Positions 1 through 10,651 of a DNA stretch of 64,000 nt are shown piece by piece. The translations under genes and the position numbers were made by a program. The stretch is from Actinoalloteichus hoggarensis (GTDB lineage: Bacteria; Actinomycetota; Actinomycetes; Mycobacteriales; Pseudonocardiaceae), in the NCBI RefSeq assembly GCF_002234535.1, contig NZ_CP022521.1, positions 1,302,001 to 1,366,000 of the forward strand, read 5' to 3'. The notes below the pieces were generated by a model, which was not told where the DNA came from, searched no databases, and was given only the letters and a program-made list of their open reading frames with translations. Positions within the stretch are counted from its first letter, which is position 1, and every line of letters starts with the position of its first letter.

Positions 1-91
1 CCGCCGAATAGCATCGATCGGGCGATAGGCGTCCCTCGAACGGGTCAAGATCGGCTGCGGGACTGGACGAGGTCAACGGTGATCGAGTCCT

Positions 92-961
92 ATGCTCGCC
101 ATGTCCTCTCGTGTGTCGGCCGCGATCCTCGCGGCGATCGTCGCGGCGAGCATGCTCGTTCCGCAGCCCGCCGCGGTCGCCCAGGTGCCGACGGTCCGGC
201 TGCTCGGTGAGCAGACGATCCCCCACCGAACGAACTTCCAGGACACCGTCGTCGGCGGGCTCTCCTCCATCGACCATGATCCCGAGACCGGGCGGTACGC
301 CCTGCTCAGCGACGACTGGTCGGACTACAGCCCGGCGCGCTACTACACCGCCGCGATCGAGCTGGACGCCGACGGCCTGCACGACGTCGCACTGACCGAC
401 GTCACGCTGCTGCGCCGCCCCGACGGTCAGACCTACCCGACGATCCAGGACTGGCGCGTCGAGCAGCACGGGTACCCCGAGGGCGTCCGCAACGCCTTCG
501 GCACCGTCGACCCGGAGGAGCTGCGCATCGACCCGTTGACCGGCGACCTCGCCTGGACCTCGGAGGGACAGCGCAACGTGCTGTCCGGCGGCTCGCCCGC
601 CGATGCGGAGCCGGTACTGCTCGATCCGACGATCCGGCCGTCCACCGCCGACACCACCCCGTTCCTGGTGCTGGAGCGCGACTACGTCGGCGACGCGGGC
701 ACCAGCATCCGCATCGTCGAGGTCTCCACGTCCCGGGCCGCCGACGTGCTGGATCGACACTCCCTCGCCGACGGCGACTTCCGACCCGTGTCGAAACGTC
801 CGCTGGTCGACCTCGGCGAACCGGGAGCGACGATCGACGACATCGAGGGGATCACCTGGGGGCCTGCCCTGCCGTCGGGGGAGCGGACGCTGCTGCTGGT
901 AGGCGGCGACGACTTCTCCTCCGCACAGTCCACCCGTATCACCGCCCTGGCGGTCGGCTGA
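92..961 (+). CDS. Secreted esterase-like phytase-family protein, internally shortened
   Basis: This 289-residue protein starts with a Sec-type signal peptide (residues 1-30, Ala-rich core ending near AVA). The mature part carries the 'GLSSIDHDPETGRYALLSDD' opening typical of the 'esterase-like activity of phytase' beta-propeller family. Further family motifs are a 'DPEELR...WTSEG' segment near residues 150-168 and a 'FLVLERDY' segment near 190. It should be exported; the substrate is unknown, probably a phosphoester. Family members are usually about 340-430 residues. Here the WTSEG motif is followed within about 30 residues by the LVLERDY motif, so roughly 80 residues normally lying between them appear absent. 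The start could also be the ATG at 101. A strong terminator follows. Confidence 0.75.
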   Translation: MLAMSSRVSAAILAAIVAASMLVPQPAAVAQVPTVRLLGEQTIPHRTNFQDTVVGGLSSIDHDPETGRYALLSDDWSDYSPARYYTAAIELDADGLHDVALTDVTLLRRPDGQTYPTIQDWRVEQHGYPEGVRNAFGTVDPEELRIDPLTGDLAWTSEGQRNVLSGGSPADAEPVLLDPTIRPSTADTTPFLVLERDYVGDAGTSIRIVEVSTSRAADVLDRHSLADGDFRPVSKRPLVDLGEPGATIDDIEGITWGPALPSGERTLLLVGGDDFSSAQSTRITALAVG

Positions 962-1008
962 TCGTCGATCACCTGCGAACGGGTTCGACGGACGAACCCG
1001 GGCGGCAC

Positions 1009-1055
1009 GTCGGGCGTGACGTCGGTGCATTCGGGGCGCCGACGTCACGCCCGAC
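1009..1055. terminator. Bidirectional hairpin terminator
   Basis: A perfect 17-bp inverted repeat (1009-1025 with 1039-1055) with a 13-nt loop lies between two convergent genes. A smaller 7-bp hairpin (981-999) sits just upstream of it. There is no U-tract, as is usual for high-GC actinobacterial terminators. Confidence 0.75.
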
Positions 1056-1165
1056 ACATCAGGCATGCCGCATCAGGGCGTCGCGCGCGGCGGTTGCGCG
1101 CCGCCGTCGCGGAGCGCCGCGAGCGAACGCCGCCTCCGGTGCGTCGGAGCTCGACGTCGTGGCCG

Positions 1166-3187
1166 TCACCGCGCGGGGTCGGCCTCCTCGGATCGCCAGT
1201 CCTCGACCACGGGAATCGACACCGACGTGCCCGACAGCTTCAGCGTCGTCTCCGGCCGTTCGCCGGGCAGGATCGTGTCGGCGGCATCGGTGCCCGCGAT
1301 GATCAGCGCGAGGCGATGGCCCGCCGGAATCACGTGATCGGTGGTGGACAGCTCGACGGTGCGTGAGTAGAACCGATCCGGACGCAGCGGCACGCGGTAG
1401 CGGGGGCTCGCGAAGCGGCCGACGTCGGCGGCGGCCGACGCGATGATCTGATGATCGACCTGCGTCGTCGTGGTCTCGGTGTCGAGGTAGCAGGCGCTGT
1501 CGGCCTCGGTGCTCTCGCCCCAGCACGACCGGGTCTCCAGATCGCGGACGCCCTGGCCCGGGCCCGCGTGATCCCGGATCGTCGCGGGTCCGTAGTCGAC
1601 CAGCGCGGCGCTCACCCTGGCCAGCGGCGTGGACGAGCGCACGGAGACCGTCACCGAGGCCTGCCCGGACAGCCGGACCTCCTCGTCCAGCGGCTCGCCG
1701 AGGAACACCAGCCGGTCGGACGCGGGCTCCTCGGGGTCGAGCGCGCGATCGTGCCTGCTGCGGTCGGGGTCGTCGACGAAGGTCCGCGTCGCCTCGGCCG
1801 GCCCGGTGGACACCAGCGAGTCGGCGCCGCCGCCGTCGCCGGGCGCGGGCCACAGCGTGTGCTGCCGCGTGCTCGCGGGCGGCCAGTCGGCCTCGTCCAC
1901 CCACTCGTCGGGGGCGTGCTCGATCCGGATCCTCGGCTCGGCGTCGATGCCGTTGTCCACGTCGAACAGGTAGTGGTCGAACCAGCGGTGCAGGGTCGCC
2001 ACGAACTCGGCGCGATCCAGATCGAACGCGTCGACGTGCCCCGCCTGGTTGAGCCAGGCCTTCCGCTCGACGCCCGCCTCGGCGAGCGCGTCCCACCAGC
2101 GGCCGAACTGGCTGGGTGCCACGTTGACGTCGTGGAAGCCGTGCACCGCGAACACGCTGGCCCGCACCTGGTCGGCGGCGAGCGTGTAGTCACGCTGTGC
2201 CCAGAAGTCGTTCCAGTCGCCGTCGGTGCCGCCGAGCTCCTCGAGCCGCTCGGTCAGCGGTGCGCACAACACCTGGGCACGAGCGTTGAGCCGGTCCGGC
2301 GGGCCGCTGGACTGCGGATAGCCGGACCAGATGCCGTGGGAGTTCCAGATCGGGTAGTACGAGCTGACCCCGCCGATCGGCACGACGGTGCGCAGTCCGT
2401 CGACTCCGGTCGTGGCCGCGCCGTTGGCGGCCGCCCCGTCGGCGGACTTGCCGATCATCCCCACCGCGCCGCCGGACCAGTCCGCGACGACCTCGGCGCC
2501 GCCGAAGGGCGTCGTGAAGCCCGCCGCCCGGCCGTTCAACCAGTCGACGACGGACGCGCCCGCCGAGATCGAGGCGGGCCCGCCGGTGTCCGGGCAGCCG
2601 GTGGAGCGATTGCTGCCCACGTCGTCGACCAGCACGACGGCGTAGCCGCGCGGCACGAAGTAGTTGTCGTAGTAGAGCGGGAAGCCGGTGGGCACGCCGT
2701 CGGCGTCGTAGGTCTTGAGCTGTGCCTCGTTGCCCCGGCCGCAACAGGCGAAGTACGGGCTGACGTTGACGATCGCCGGGATCTGCTCGCCGAGAGCGGC
2801 GGGCTCGGCGGGGCGGATGACGTCGGCGGCGACCCGGTCGCGCACGCCGTCGCGATCGAGGTCCGTCCCGAAGTCCACCCAGACGGTCTCGCGGATCGCC
2901 TCGGCGTAGGAGTACACCGGGGCCGTGACCCCGTCGATCAGCACGGGGTCGAGATGCGGTCCCGCTCCCGGCAGACCCGCCGAGTCGGCGGCGACAGCCG
3001 TGCGGGTCGGCGCGTCGTCGAGTCCGAGGGAGTGGGACGGCTCCGACGTCCGCACCGGATCCGCCGAGTCGGCGGCGAGCGCCTCGGGGCCGAACAGGGT
3101 CGAACTCAGGGCGGCGGAGGTCGCGATGGCCGCGGCGAGCACCGCCGCCGGGAGTCTGCGCCCGGATTGTGTCTTCGGTCTCTTCAT
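1166..3187 (-). CDS. Secreted Xaa-Pro dipeptidyl-peptidase-like S15 family hydrolase
   Basis: This is a 673-residue exported protein. Residues 1-38 form a signal peptide (basic start, Ala-rich core, ALA cleavage region). The alpha/beta-hydrolase domain has its nucleophile elbow at GKSADG, with Ser248 as the probable nucleophile. A 'VHGFHDVNV' segment and an 'NQAGHVDAF' segment supply the expected Asp/His region. The C-terminal half is a jelly-roll (PepX-C-like) domain, 'RLSGQASVTVSV...'. Members cleave Xaa-Pro dipeptides or hydrolyse acyl esters outside the cell. Relatives usually have GKSYDG, so the Tyr to Ala change next to the nucleophile is notable. I chose the ATG at 3185-3187 because it places the signal peptide at the N-terminus; the open frame continues upstream without homology. 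No clear Shine-Dalgarno site is seen. Confidence 0.85.
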   Translation of the reverse strand: MKRPKTQSGRRLPAAVLAAAIATSAALSSTLFGPEALAADSADPVRTSEPSHSLGLDDAPTRTAVAADSAGLPGAGPHLDPVLIDGVTAPVYSYAEAIRETVWVDFGTDLDRDGVRDRVAADVIRPAEPAALGEQIPAIVNVSPYFACCGRGNEAQLKTYDADGVPTGFPLYYDNYFVPRGYAVVLVDDVGSNRSTGCPDTGGPASISAGASVVDWLNGRAAGFTTPFGGAEVVADWSGGAVGMIGKSADGAAANGAATTGVDGLRTVVPIGGVSSYYPIWNSHGIWSGYPQSSGPPDRLNARAQVLCAPLTERLEELGGTDGDWNDFWAQRDYTLAADQVRASVFAVHGFHDVNVAPSQFGRWWDALAEAGVERKAWLNQAGHVDAFDLDRAEFVATLHRWFDHYLFDVDNGIDAEPRIRIEHAPDEWVDEADWPPASTRQHTLWPAPGDGGGADSLVSTGPAEATRTFVDDPDRSRHDRALDPEEPASDRLVFLGEPLDEEVRLSGQASVTVSVRSSTPLARVSAALVDYGPATIRDHAGPGQGVRDLETRSCWGESTEADSACYLDTETTTTQVDHQIIASAAADVGRFASPRYRVPLRPDRFYSRTVELSTTDHVIPAGHRLALIIAGTDAADTILPGERPETTLKLSGTSVSIPVVEDWRSEEADPAR

Positions 3188-3770
3188 CGAGTCAGTATCG
3201 ACGGCGGCGCCGGGCGCTCCTACGTCCATTCGGGTGGACGATCGATGCCGTGCGCATCGTGGCCTGACGGTCGATCGATTCGCGTCGCACCTGATGAGGG
3301 GCCTGCGGAGTCGGCGTGCGCCCACGTCGGACCGGCCGCCGCACCCGCCCGCGTCCGGCCCTGGCGTCGAACGGCGTGCGGGCAGGCCGCGTCGAGCGCC
3401 CCACGACGTCGCCGAGATCCCGGGACGGCCCGCGTCGCCGGGGATGACGGCGGGCCCCGTGTGCGTTGAGCAGGCAACGGCTCGGCACGGACCGAGGCGC
3501 GGCCGCGAGTTCGGCCGGGCCGCCGATCGTGAGTCCACCCGGCCCGGCGTGCCCGACGGCGGCTTCATAGGGTGGACTCAGCCGGAAGGACGGCCGGGGA
3601 CTCCACTTCGGCCGACTCGGCGGTAGGGATAAGAAGACGAGAGGGCGCGGGGTGCGAGGAGAAGTCCGAGGCCGTCGTGACCCGTCGTCTCCGGCTGAGC
3701 CGAGCGTCGAAGGAGTCGACGAGGGTGCCAGAGCAGCCGGCGAATCGGTGAACAGGAGAGGGTCGTAGGC
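3188..3770. other. Intergenic region upstream of lpdA
   Basis: This 583-bp stretch separates divergent genes. I see no credible coding sequence: the long open frames are arginine/proline-rich by-products of high GC. The last 20 bp contain the lpdA Shine-Dalgarno site. Confidence 0.5.
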
Positions 3771-5171
<1,401 letters not shown>

Positions 5172-5176
5172 TCGCT

Positions 5177-5223
5177 CCGGTGCCACGGGGCGGCGGACCT
5201 CCGTCGTCGCCCCGTGGCACCGG
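5177..5223 (+). terminator. lpdA terminator hairpin
   Basis: A perfect 16-bp stem (5177-5192 with 5208-5223) and a 15-nt loop begin 6 bp after the lpdA stop codon. Confidence 0.8.
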
Positions 5224-5818
5224 TGACGGCCGGTCGCCGACCGTGCCGTCCGTCGCGTGGCATGCCGGCTTGGGCGGATCGCCCGCAGGGCGTCGTCCTG
5301 CCTCGCCGACGTCCTGTTCCCGCCACGTCCTGCCCGATCTCGTCGGATCCGGTGTGTCCGCTCGGCGCCGCTTCGCTGGATGCCGCCCCGGCGCCGCTCC
5401 ACCCGGTCACCGCTCCACCCGGTAGTCGCTCGGCTCGGCGCCGTCGACGCCGTCCAGGTCGATGTCGCTCCGCGTCCCACGTCGACTCCGGCCGACACGC
5501 CCGCTTCGCTCGACGGGCCGCGACTCAGCATGGGCCTGCGCCGTCGCCGAACGGCGGTTCCGACTTCACCGCGCGCCGAATCTGACGGCGCCCGCCCCCG
5601 ATGTGAGGCGGACCCGGCCGCCCGCTTCGGCGCCCGCCCGCACGATCACACGGCGCCCCGACGGCCCACGCGCCCGCAGGCGTCCGCACCGCCGCGCCCG
5701 AGCCGCCGCGCCCGAGCCGTCGCCGACTGCTCCGGCCCACGAGAGCTCCTCGAAACCCGGCGCCTGCCGCGGCTCGAACGTCGGCTCCTCCGACCGGTCT
5801 GTCCGTCCGACCACCCGC
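5224..5818. other. Intergenic region without recognisable genes
   Basis: About 600 bp of GC-rich sequence lies between the lpdA terminator and the end of the next minus-strand gene. No frame gives a protein of natural composition, and no repeat or RNA was recognised. Confidence 0.45.
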
Positions 5819-6214
5819 TCAGGACGTGGCGGACATCCCGCGCTCCGGTGCCGTCCGTCGTGCCGCCGTCAGGGCGGCCAGCGTGCCGTCGACCACGGTG
5901 AGCCCGATCATCGCCGCGGCGCCGAGCCGGGCCCCGGCGAGGCCGTCCGGCCGTCGCGCCTCGGCGCGGTAACGGGACGCGAGCACGAGGTTGAGCGCGG
6001 TCCGGGCCGTCATCCACGCCGCGGTGCGCCTCCCACGCAGCAGGCCGATCCCGATCACCAGGTCGGCTACGCCGATGGTGCGTGCCGCCGTGCGGTCGCC
6101 GCCGAGTCGCAGGGCGGTGGCGGCCCGCTCCGGAGCGACGGTGAGCGCCGTGCCGAGTGCCAGCGTGATCACGCCGACGCCGGTCGTCAGTCGATCGAGG
6201 TGGGATGCGGGCAT
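5819..6214 (-). CDS. Small four-helix membrane protein (DUF4267-like)
   Basis: This 131-residue protein has four hydrophobic stretches: about residues 10-28 ('GVGVITLALGTALTVAPE'), 45-62, 68-85 and 98-118. The pattern 'APERAATALRLGG...AARTIGVADLVIGIGLL' resembles the small DUF4267-type membrane proteins common in actinomycetes, whose function is not known. It probably sits in the cytoplasmic membrane. It is encoded alone, divergent from the tRNA. The ATG start gives a short polar N-terminus before the first helix; no strong ribosome binding site is seen. Confidence 0.65.
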   Translation of the reverse strand: MPASHLDRLTTGVGVITLALGTALTVAPERAATALRLGGDRTAARTIGVADLVIGIGLLRGRRTAAWMTARTALNLVLASRYRAEARRPDGLAGARLGAAAMIGLTVVDGTLAALTAARRTAPERGMSATS

Positions 6215-6535
6215 CTGTGGCCTCCGGCTCGTGATTGATCCGCGTTCCCGCGGACTCGGTCACTCGCACGCTACGACGTGCCGGACTGGAGGATGGCGGC
6301 AGGGAGGCCGATCACCGCAGCCGCGTGCCGCCCCGCCCTGCGTCCTCGGCGCGGATCTCCGCCGGGCGGCGCACCCGGTGTCTGCGGCGCTGACACGGGA
6401 TCGTCGCAGGTCAGGACATCATCGTGGTCGCGAGGATTGAATTGGGGACCCCCTGATCTCGGTGATCTCCCGGCGTGCTAACTTATCTCCTGTCAGCAAG
6501 ACGGGGTCGAGAAATCGAAACCGGAGCCGACACGG
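6215..6535. promoter_or_regulatory. Divergent intergenic region with probable tRNA promoter
   Basis: This 320-bp spacer separates the small membrane protein gene and the tRNA. A TAACTT hexamer at 6479-6484, about 50 bp upstream of the tRNA, fits a sigma-A -10 element; no convincing -35 is seen. The local sequence is visibly richer in AT than its surroundings. Nothing else was recognised. Confidence 0.3.
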
Positions 6536-6612
6536 CGCGGGGTGGAGCAGCTCGGTAGCTCGCTGGGCTCATAACCCAGAGGTCGCAGGTTCGAATCCTG
6601 TCCCCGCTACCA
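6536..6612 (+). tRNA. Initiator tRNA-fMet (anticodon CAT)
   Basis: A full cloverleaf with encoded CCA is present. The anticodon is CAT at 6570-6572 in a CTCATAA loop. Two initiator hallmarks are visible: three consecutive G-C pairs at the base of the anticodon stem (GGG/CCC) and a non-Watson-Crick pair at positions 1-72 (C opposite T). The T-loop GGTTCGAATCC is canonical. Confidence 0.95.
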
Positions 6613-6616
6613 CGGA

Positions 6617-6653
6617 ACGCAGGCCCTCAGGAGATCTTCCTGGGGGCCTGCGT
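6617..6653 (+). terminator. tRNA-fMet terminator hairpin
   Basis: A 16-bp stem (6617-6632 with 6638-6653, one G-T wobble) and a 5-nt loop start 4 bp after the tRNA CCA end. Confidence 0.8.
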
Positions 6654-6724
6654 CGTCTGCGTGTATGGGCCGACGGCCGGACCGGTGCCGCCGTCTGGTG
6701 GCGCGGGTGTCGCACGTGTCGGGT

Positions 6725-7501
6725 CCCCGAGGCCGTTCGACGACGGGCATCACGGTGCCCGGTGCCATGCCCTGTTCCGCCGCCAGACGCCGCTCCTCGA
6801 GCATCGACGAACGGCCTCGTGCGCGACGACGTCGATGAGATCGGCGAGCGTGGACGGCATGGTGTCGTCGAGGAAGACGGTTCCCGTCGGCCCCGAGTGA
6901 TGGTGGCCTCGATGCGATCCCGGCGCGAGCACGACGTCGATCGTCGCCTCGACGGGAACGGGACCCCGGGCCGGACCCGGTCGCGGATCTCCGCCTGCGC
7001 CAGGGCCGCCGGCTCAGGCAGTCTGTCGAGCCGCCCGACCGGCAGGGCGTGGGCGGTCTGCCAGGCGTGCAACCGCTCGGAGGGTCCACCGCTGCCGGGC
7101 AGCGTGTCGTCCTGCCGGCGTGCGCCGCCTCGAACCACGCTTCCTCGGTGCGGGCGCCGCCGACCCCCGGACAGTGTCGGGCGACGTCGGAGAAGCCGAG
7201 CCGTTCGCCGCCGAGGCATCGCGCGAGGGTCTCCACGGCGTGCAGCCGAGGGCGAGGACCAATCGCTGCCGGGGGCCGGTCGGAAAGGGCAGCCGCTCGC
7301 GCGGAGCGTGGCAGTCCTCGACGAGTCGTCGCGGCGAGGAAGGCCGCTCCGCCTCGACCGCCGCCGCCCACTCCGGATCCCCCGAGTAGGCGACCACCGG
7401 GCCCTGCCCCGCGCCCGAAGCACGCGGCCCAGACGCCGGACGGTGTCGGCGTAGGAGCGCTGCCAGATCGCCTCGGACAAGGAGGTCACCTCTTCGAGCA
7501 T
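6725..7501 (-). pseudogene. Decayed HExxPGHH-type metallopeptidase-like gene
   Basis: No single frame is open with natural composition, but protein-like segments follow one another in different frames on the minus strand. In order they are: a start at 7501 ('MLEEVTSLSEAIWQRSYADT'); a frame change near 7400 into 'VVAYSGDPEWAAAVEAERP'; another near 7240 into 'ETLARCLGGERLGFSDVARH'; another into 'ERLHAWQTAHALPVGRL'; and finally 'GTVFLDDTMPSTLADLIDVV' followed by AHEAV. The order and spacing resemble an actinobacterial DUF885-like family with an AHEAYPGHH zinc motif near the middle. Here that motif is lost after AHEA. At least four frameshifts would be needed, so this is best read as a relic, not as a sequencing error. 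The family assignment is from memory and tentative. Confidence 0.5.
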
Positions 7502-7634
7502 GGCGGGTCGCTCCGAAGGGAGTCGGCCACCCCGCGGAATGGCGGCCCGACCATGATCCCGCGTCGGGACGCGGCCGCGACGCCGGATCGGCGGCGCACC
7601 TCGGCGACCGCGGTGGACGGGGCCGGTGATCTCG

Positions 7635-9764
7635 TCAGTCGCTTTCGCCTGCTCGGCCGCGTCGCTGGTCGCGCAGGGCCTTCGTGATCGCCTGGGCGTC
7701 GGTGCAGGGCACCAGGTACGGGCCCTGTACGACGTCCGCCTTGAGTTCGACGATCCACTCGGCCTGCTCCGCGGTGCGGATCTCGCCGACCATGGCCGTG
7801 CGGCCTGCGCGATGCACCAGCTTGACCACGCCGGTGACGGCCTCACTGGTCACGGTGTCGTCACACGGAACGGCGGTCAGCTCGGCGAGCAGCCGGTTGG
7901 AGATCCGAACCGGAGCGTCGGGCAGCAGTCTCAGACAGTGCAGGTCGAGATAGCTCGCGCCGAAGTCGCTGATCAGGATCACGATGCCCAGTTCGCGCAG
8001 CAGCGCGGCGTTCTCGCCGCCCTCCCGGTCGCTCCGTACGAGCGCGCCCGCCGGGAAGCCGATCCAGAGCTTCCTCGGGTCGTACCGCGTCTCGTCGAGC
8101 AGCCGACGAACCCGACGCGGCAGGTCGGGATCGCAGGCCTGATCGGTGGTGAGGTTGATCACCAGCGGCGGTGCGTCCTCGAACTCCTCCTGCCAGAGCA
8201 GCGCCTGGCGACAGGCCTCGTCGAGCAGCCAGCCGCCGAGCTGGCCGATCAACCCCGTCTCGTTGGCCAGACTCAGGCATTGGGCGTGGTCCAGCGCGCC
8301 CACCTCGGGATGCTCCCAGGTGAGCAGGGCCTCGACGCCGACCACCTCGCCGTCGGCGACCCGCGCCATCGGCTGATACTCGACGCGGATCTCGCCCATC
8401 TCCAACGCGCCCGGCATCGACGCGGCGAGCCGGTAGTGCTCGCGATGCACCTCGTCCTGTCGGGAGTCGAACAGACTCCACTGCCCGTTGCCGGTGGACT
8501 TGGTGCGGTGCAGGGTGATGTCAGCGTCCCGCAGCAGCTCCGTGACGACGATGTGTCTGGCGATCCGCTGAACGATGCCGATGCACGCCGACACGGCCAG
8601 GCCGTTCTCGCGGTAGTAGGCGGGTTCGGTCAGTTCGGCGGAGATCGCCGTGCTGAGCGCGCCCGGGTCCGGCGTCTCGTCGCCGTTCTCGATCAGTATC
8701 GCGAACTCGTCCCCGCCCAGCCGGGCCACCATCGCGCGTTCGCCGTCGACCGCCGCCGTCAGGCGCCTGCCGACCTCCCGGAGCAGAAAGTCGCCTGCCG
8801 TGTGCCCGAGGCCGTGGTTGATCACCGTGAGCCCGTCCAGCCCGACATGGCACAACGTGATCAGCGCGTCGGGCTCGGCCCGCGCCAGGACCCGTTCCAG
8901 GTGGCTGATCAGGAACTGACGGTTGGGCAGCGCGGTCAGCACATCATGCAGCGTCTGACGACTGAACTCCTCCTGGAGGAGGTTCTGGTCGGTCACGTCC
9001 TCGACCATCGTCACCAGGCTGCGCGGCCCGCCCTGGAGGTCCAGGAGCGACGCCGAGATACGGCCCCACACCGGCTCGCCCGTGAGGTCGACGAACCGGG
9101 CGTACTCCTGGATTCGCGGAATCTCGCCCGCGAGCAGCCGCGCATAGCACTCACGGAGCGTGTCGGTCTCCTCCGGATGGACCAGGTCGAGGAGGTTCAG
9201 TGCGGTCAGCTCCTCGGGCGGAGCACCGAGCATGGTCGCGAAGGCCTCGTTGACCTCCTCGATCTCGTTGCGCACATCGGTGATGACGATCCCCAGGGCC
9301 GAGCCCGCGAAGATCTCGCGCAGCCGTGCCTCGCTGGCCCGCAGATCACGCTCGGCCTTGTTCTTCGCGCTGAGCAGTGCGCGGTTGAGCTGCTCCTGCC
9401 GGTCGAGCACCTGCTCGCGCATGGCGACGGAGTAACCGGCGGCGAGCTCGCCGAGCACCGCCACCACCTTGTGCGCGGGACTGTCGATCCCGCGGACCTC
9501 CGGATGTTCGAGCAGATGCGGCCCGAGCAACGCGGTGGTGCTCCCGAGACTGTCCGGACCGGTGAAGTGCCCCTCCACCAGGAGGCGGCCCACCTCGGTC
9601 GCCACGGTCAGGCGGACAGGCTCTTCGACCAGCGCCGCGACGAGTCGCCGCACGAACTCGTGCAGCCTGTGCTCGATGTCCGGGCGCTCCAAGGGGACAT
9701 AGGTCGTCCGCGTCATGGCGGACGCCCACCGCTGCACGAAGTCAAGATCCTGTGGGGAATCCAC
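7635..9764 (-). CDS. PAS-GGDEF-EAL cyclic-di-GMP signalling protein with degenerate EAL domain
   Basis: This 709-residue cytoplasmic protein has an N-terminal helical region (1-145), a PAS domain (about 148-265), a GGDEF domain with intact GGDEF at 350-354, and an EAL domain with EAL at 478-480. The GGDEF signature predicts diguanylate cyclase activity; no RxxD inhibitory site precedes it. The EAL domain keeps the first glutamate but later catalytic motifs are altered. The usual DDFG is SDFG, the lysine-containing KID segment reads 'VRISNRLL', and the QGY end motif is QGPYL. It is therefore probably not an active phosphodiesterase. The gene follows a methyltransferase gene 77 bp upstream on the same strand. 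The GTG start fits homologues, which begin with a similar helical segment. Confidence 0.9.
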   Translation of the reverse strand: MDSPQDLDFVQRWASAMTRTTYVPLERPDIEHRLHEFVRRLVAALVEEPVRLTVATEVGRLLVEGHFTGPDSLGSTTALLGPHLLEHPEVRGIDSPAHKVVAVLGELAAGYSVAMREQVLDRQEQLNRALLSAKNKAERDLRASEARLREIFAGSALGIVITDVRNEIEEVNEAFATMLGAPPEELTALNLLDLVHPEETDTLRECYARLLAGEIPRIQEYARFVDLTGEPVWGRISASLLDLQGGPRSLVTMVEDVTDQNLLQEEFSRQTLHDVLTALPNRQFLISHLERVLARAEPDALITLCHVGLDGLTVINHGLGHTAGDFLLREVGRRLTAAVDGERAMVARLGGDEFAILIENGDETPDPGALSTAISAELTEPAYYRENGLAVSACIGIVQRIARHIVVTELLRDADITLHRTKSTGNGQWSLFDSRQDEVHREHYRLAASMPGALEMGEIRVEYQPMARVADGEVVGVEALLTWEHPEVGALDHAQCLSLANETGLIGQLGGWLLDEACRQALLWQEEFEDAPPLVINLTTDQACDPDLPRRVRRLLDETRYDPRKLWIGFPAGALVRSDREGGENAALLRELGIVILISDFGASYLDLHCLRLLPDAPVRISNRLLAELTAVPCDDTVTSEAVTGVVKLVHRAGRTAMVGEIRTAEQAEWIVELKADVVQGPYLVPCTDAQAITKALRDQRRGRAGESD

Positions 9765-9841
9765 CTGGTTGCTTCTCCACCGTGAACTCGTGTGTGATGC
9801 CGACTCGTCGGCGACCGAGGGGATGCTGTCGTCGCCGTGCG

Positions 9842-10651
9842 TCAGGACTTCAATCCGACACCAGCGTATATACCGGAGTTCTCCGGGGCGGGGCCGACGG
9901 ATTCAGGGGCTTCCGGCTGCCACTCCGGAGCCCAGACGACGCCCGGCTCCACGAGATCCAAGCCCGAGAACAGCGATTCCACCTCGGGTCGCTTTCGCAT
10001 CGTGACCGGATTCGCACTGCTCGCATAGTATTCGACCAGGCGGTGCATTCCCTCGGTGAGTGACTCGTCCGTGACATGCGAGATCGCGAGCATGCTGCCG
10101 GGGGCCAGCCGGTCTCGATACGTCGCGATGACGTCCAGCGGCCGGTCCGAGTCGGGGATGAAGTGCAGCAGCGCGACCATCAGCACCGCCACCGGCTGAT
10201 CGAAGTCGATGAGCGCCCGCGTGTGCGGTGACTCCAGCACGCTGCGCGGATCGCGGAGGTCGGCGTGCACCACCTCGGCGAGGTCGTTGTCCTCCAGGAT
10301 CAACTCGCTGTGGGCGACCGCGACCGGCTCGTTGTCGACGTAGACGACCCGGCTGCTCGGCTCCAGCTGCTGTGCGACCTCGTGGACGTTGCCGACCGTC
10401 GGCACCCCGGAGCCGATGTCGAGGAACTGGCGGATGCCCGCCTTGACGCAGTACCGCACGGCGCGGCCCAGGAACGCCCGGTTGATTCTGGCCACCTCGT
10501 TGACGCCGGGCAGCGCGACGGCGACCTTCTTGGCCAGCTCGCGGTCGGCCGCGAAATTGCAGTTTCCGCCCAGGTAGTAGTCATAGACCCGGGCCGCGCT
10601 GGGCTTCTCCACATCCACGACTTTCGACAGCTCGGCAGGTAAGGAAGTCAT
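9842..10651 (-). CDS. DUF574-type SAM-dependent methyltransferase
   Basis: This 269-residue protein belongs to the actinobacterial S-adenosyl methyltransferase family PF04672/DUF574. It shows the family opening 'SAARVYDYYLGG' with 'NRAFLGRAVRYC' following. The SAM-binding 'FLDIGSGVPTVGNVHEVA' lies near residue 96, the acidic 'VVYVDNEPVAVAHS' near 122, and a 'LLHFIPD' motif near 186. Substrates of this family are unknown. It lies upstream of, and probably co-transcribed with, the GGDEF-EAL gene. The ATG start has a GGGTG sequence 4 nt upstream. Confidence 0.88.
   Translation of the reverse strand: MTSLPAELSKVVDVEKPSAARVYDYYLGGNCNFAADRELAKKVAVALPGVNEVARINRAFLGRAVRYCVKAGIRQFLDIGSGVPTVGNVHEVAQQLEPSSRVVYVDNEPVAVAHSELILEDNDLAEVVHADLRDPRSVLESPHTRALIDFDQPVAVLMVALLHFIPDSDRPLDVIATYRDRLAPGSMLAISHVTDESLTEGMHRLVEYYASSANPVTMRKRPEVESLFSGLDLVEPGVVWAPEWQPEAPESVGPAPENSGIYAGVGLKS

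Noticed and set aside
7626-9785. A 719-codon frame antisense to the GGDEF-EAL gene
   Set aside because: It mirrors the real gene exactly and has only low-complexity Gln/His/Arg-rich sequence.
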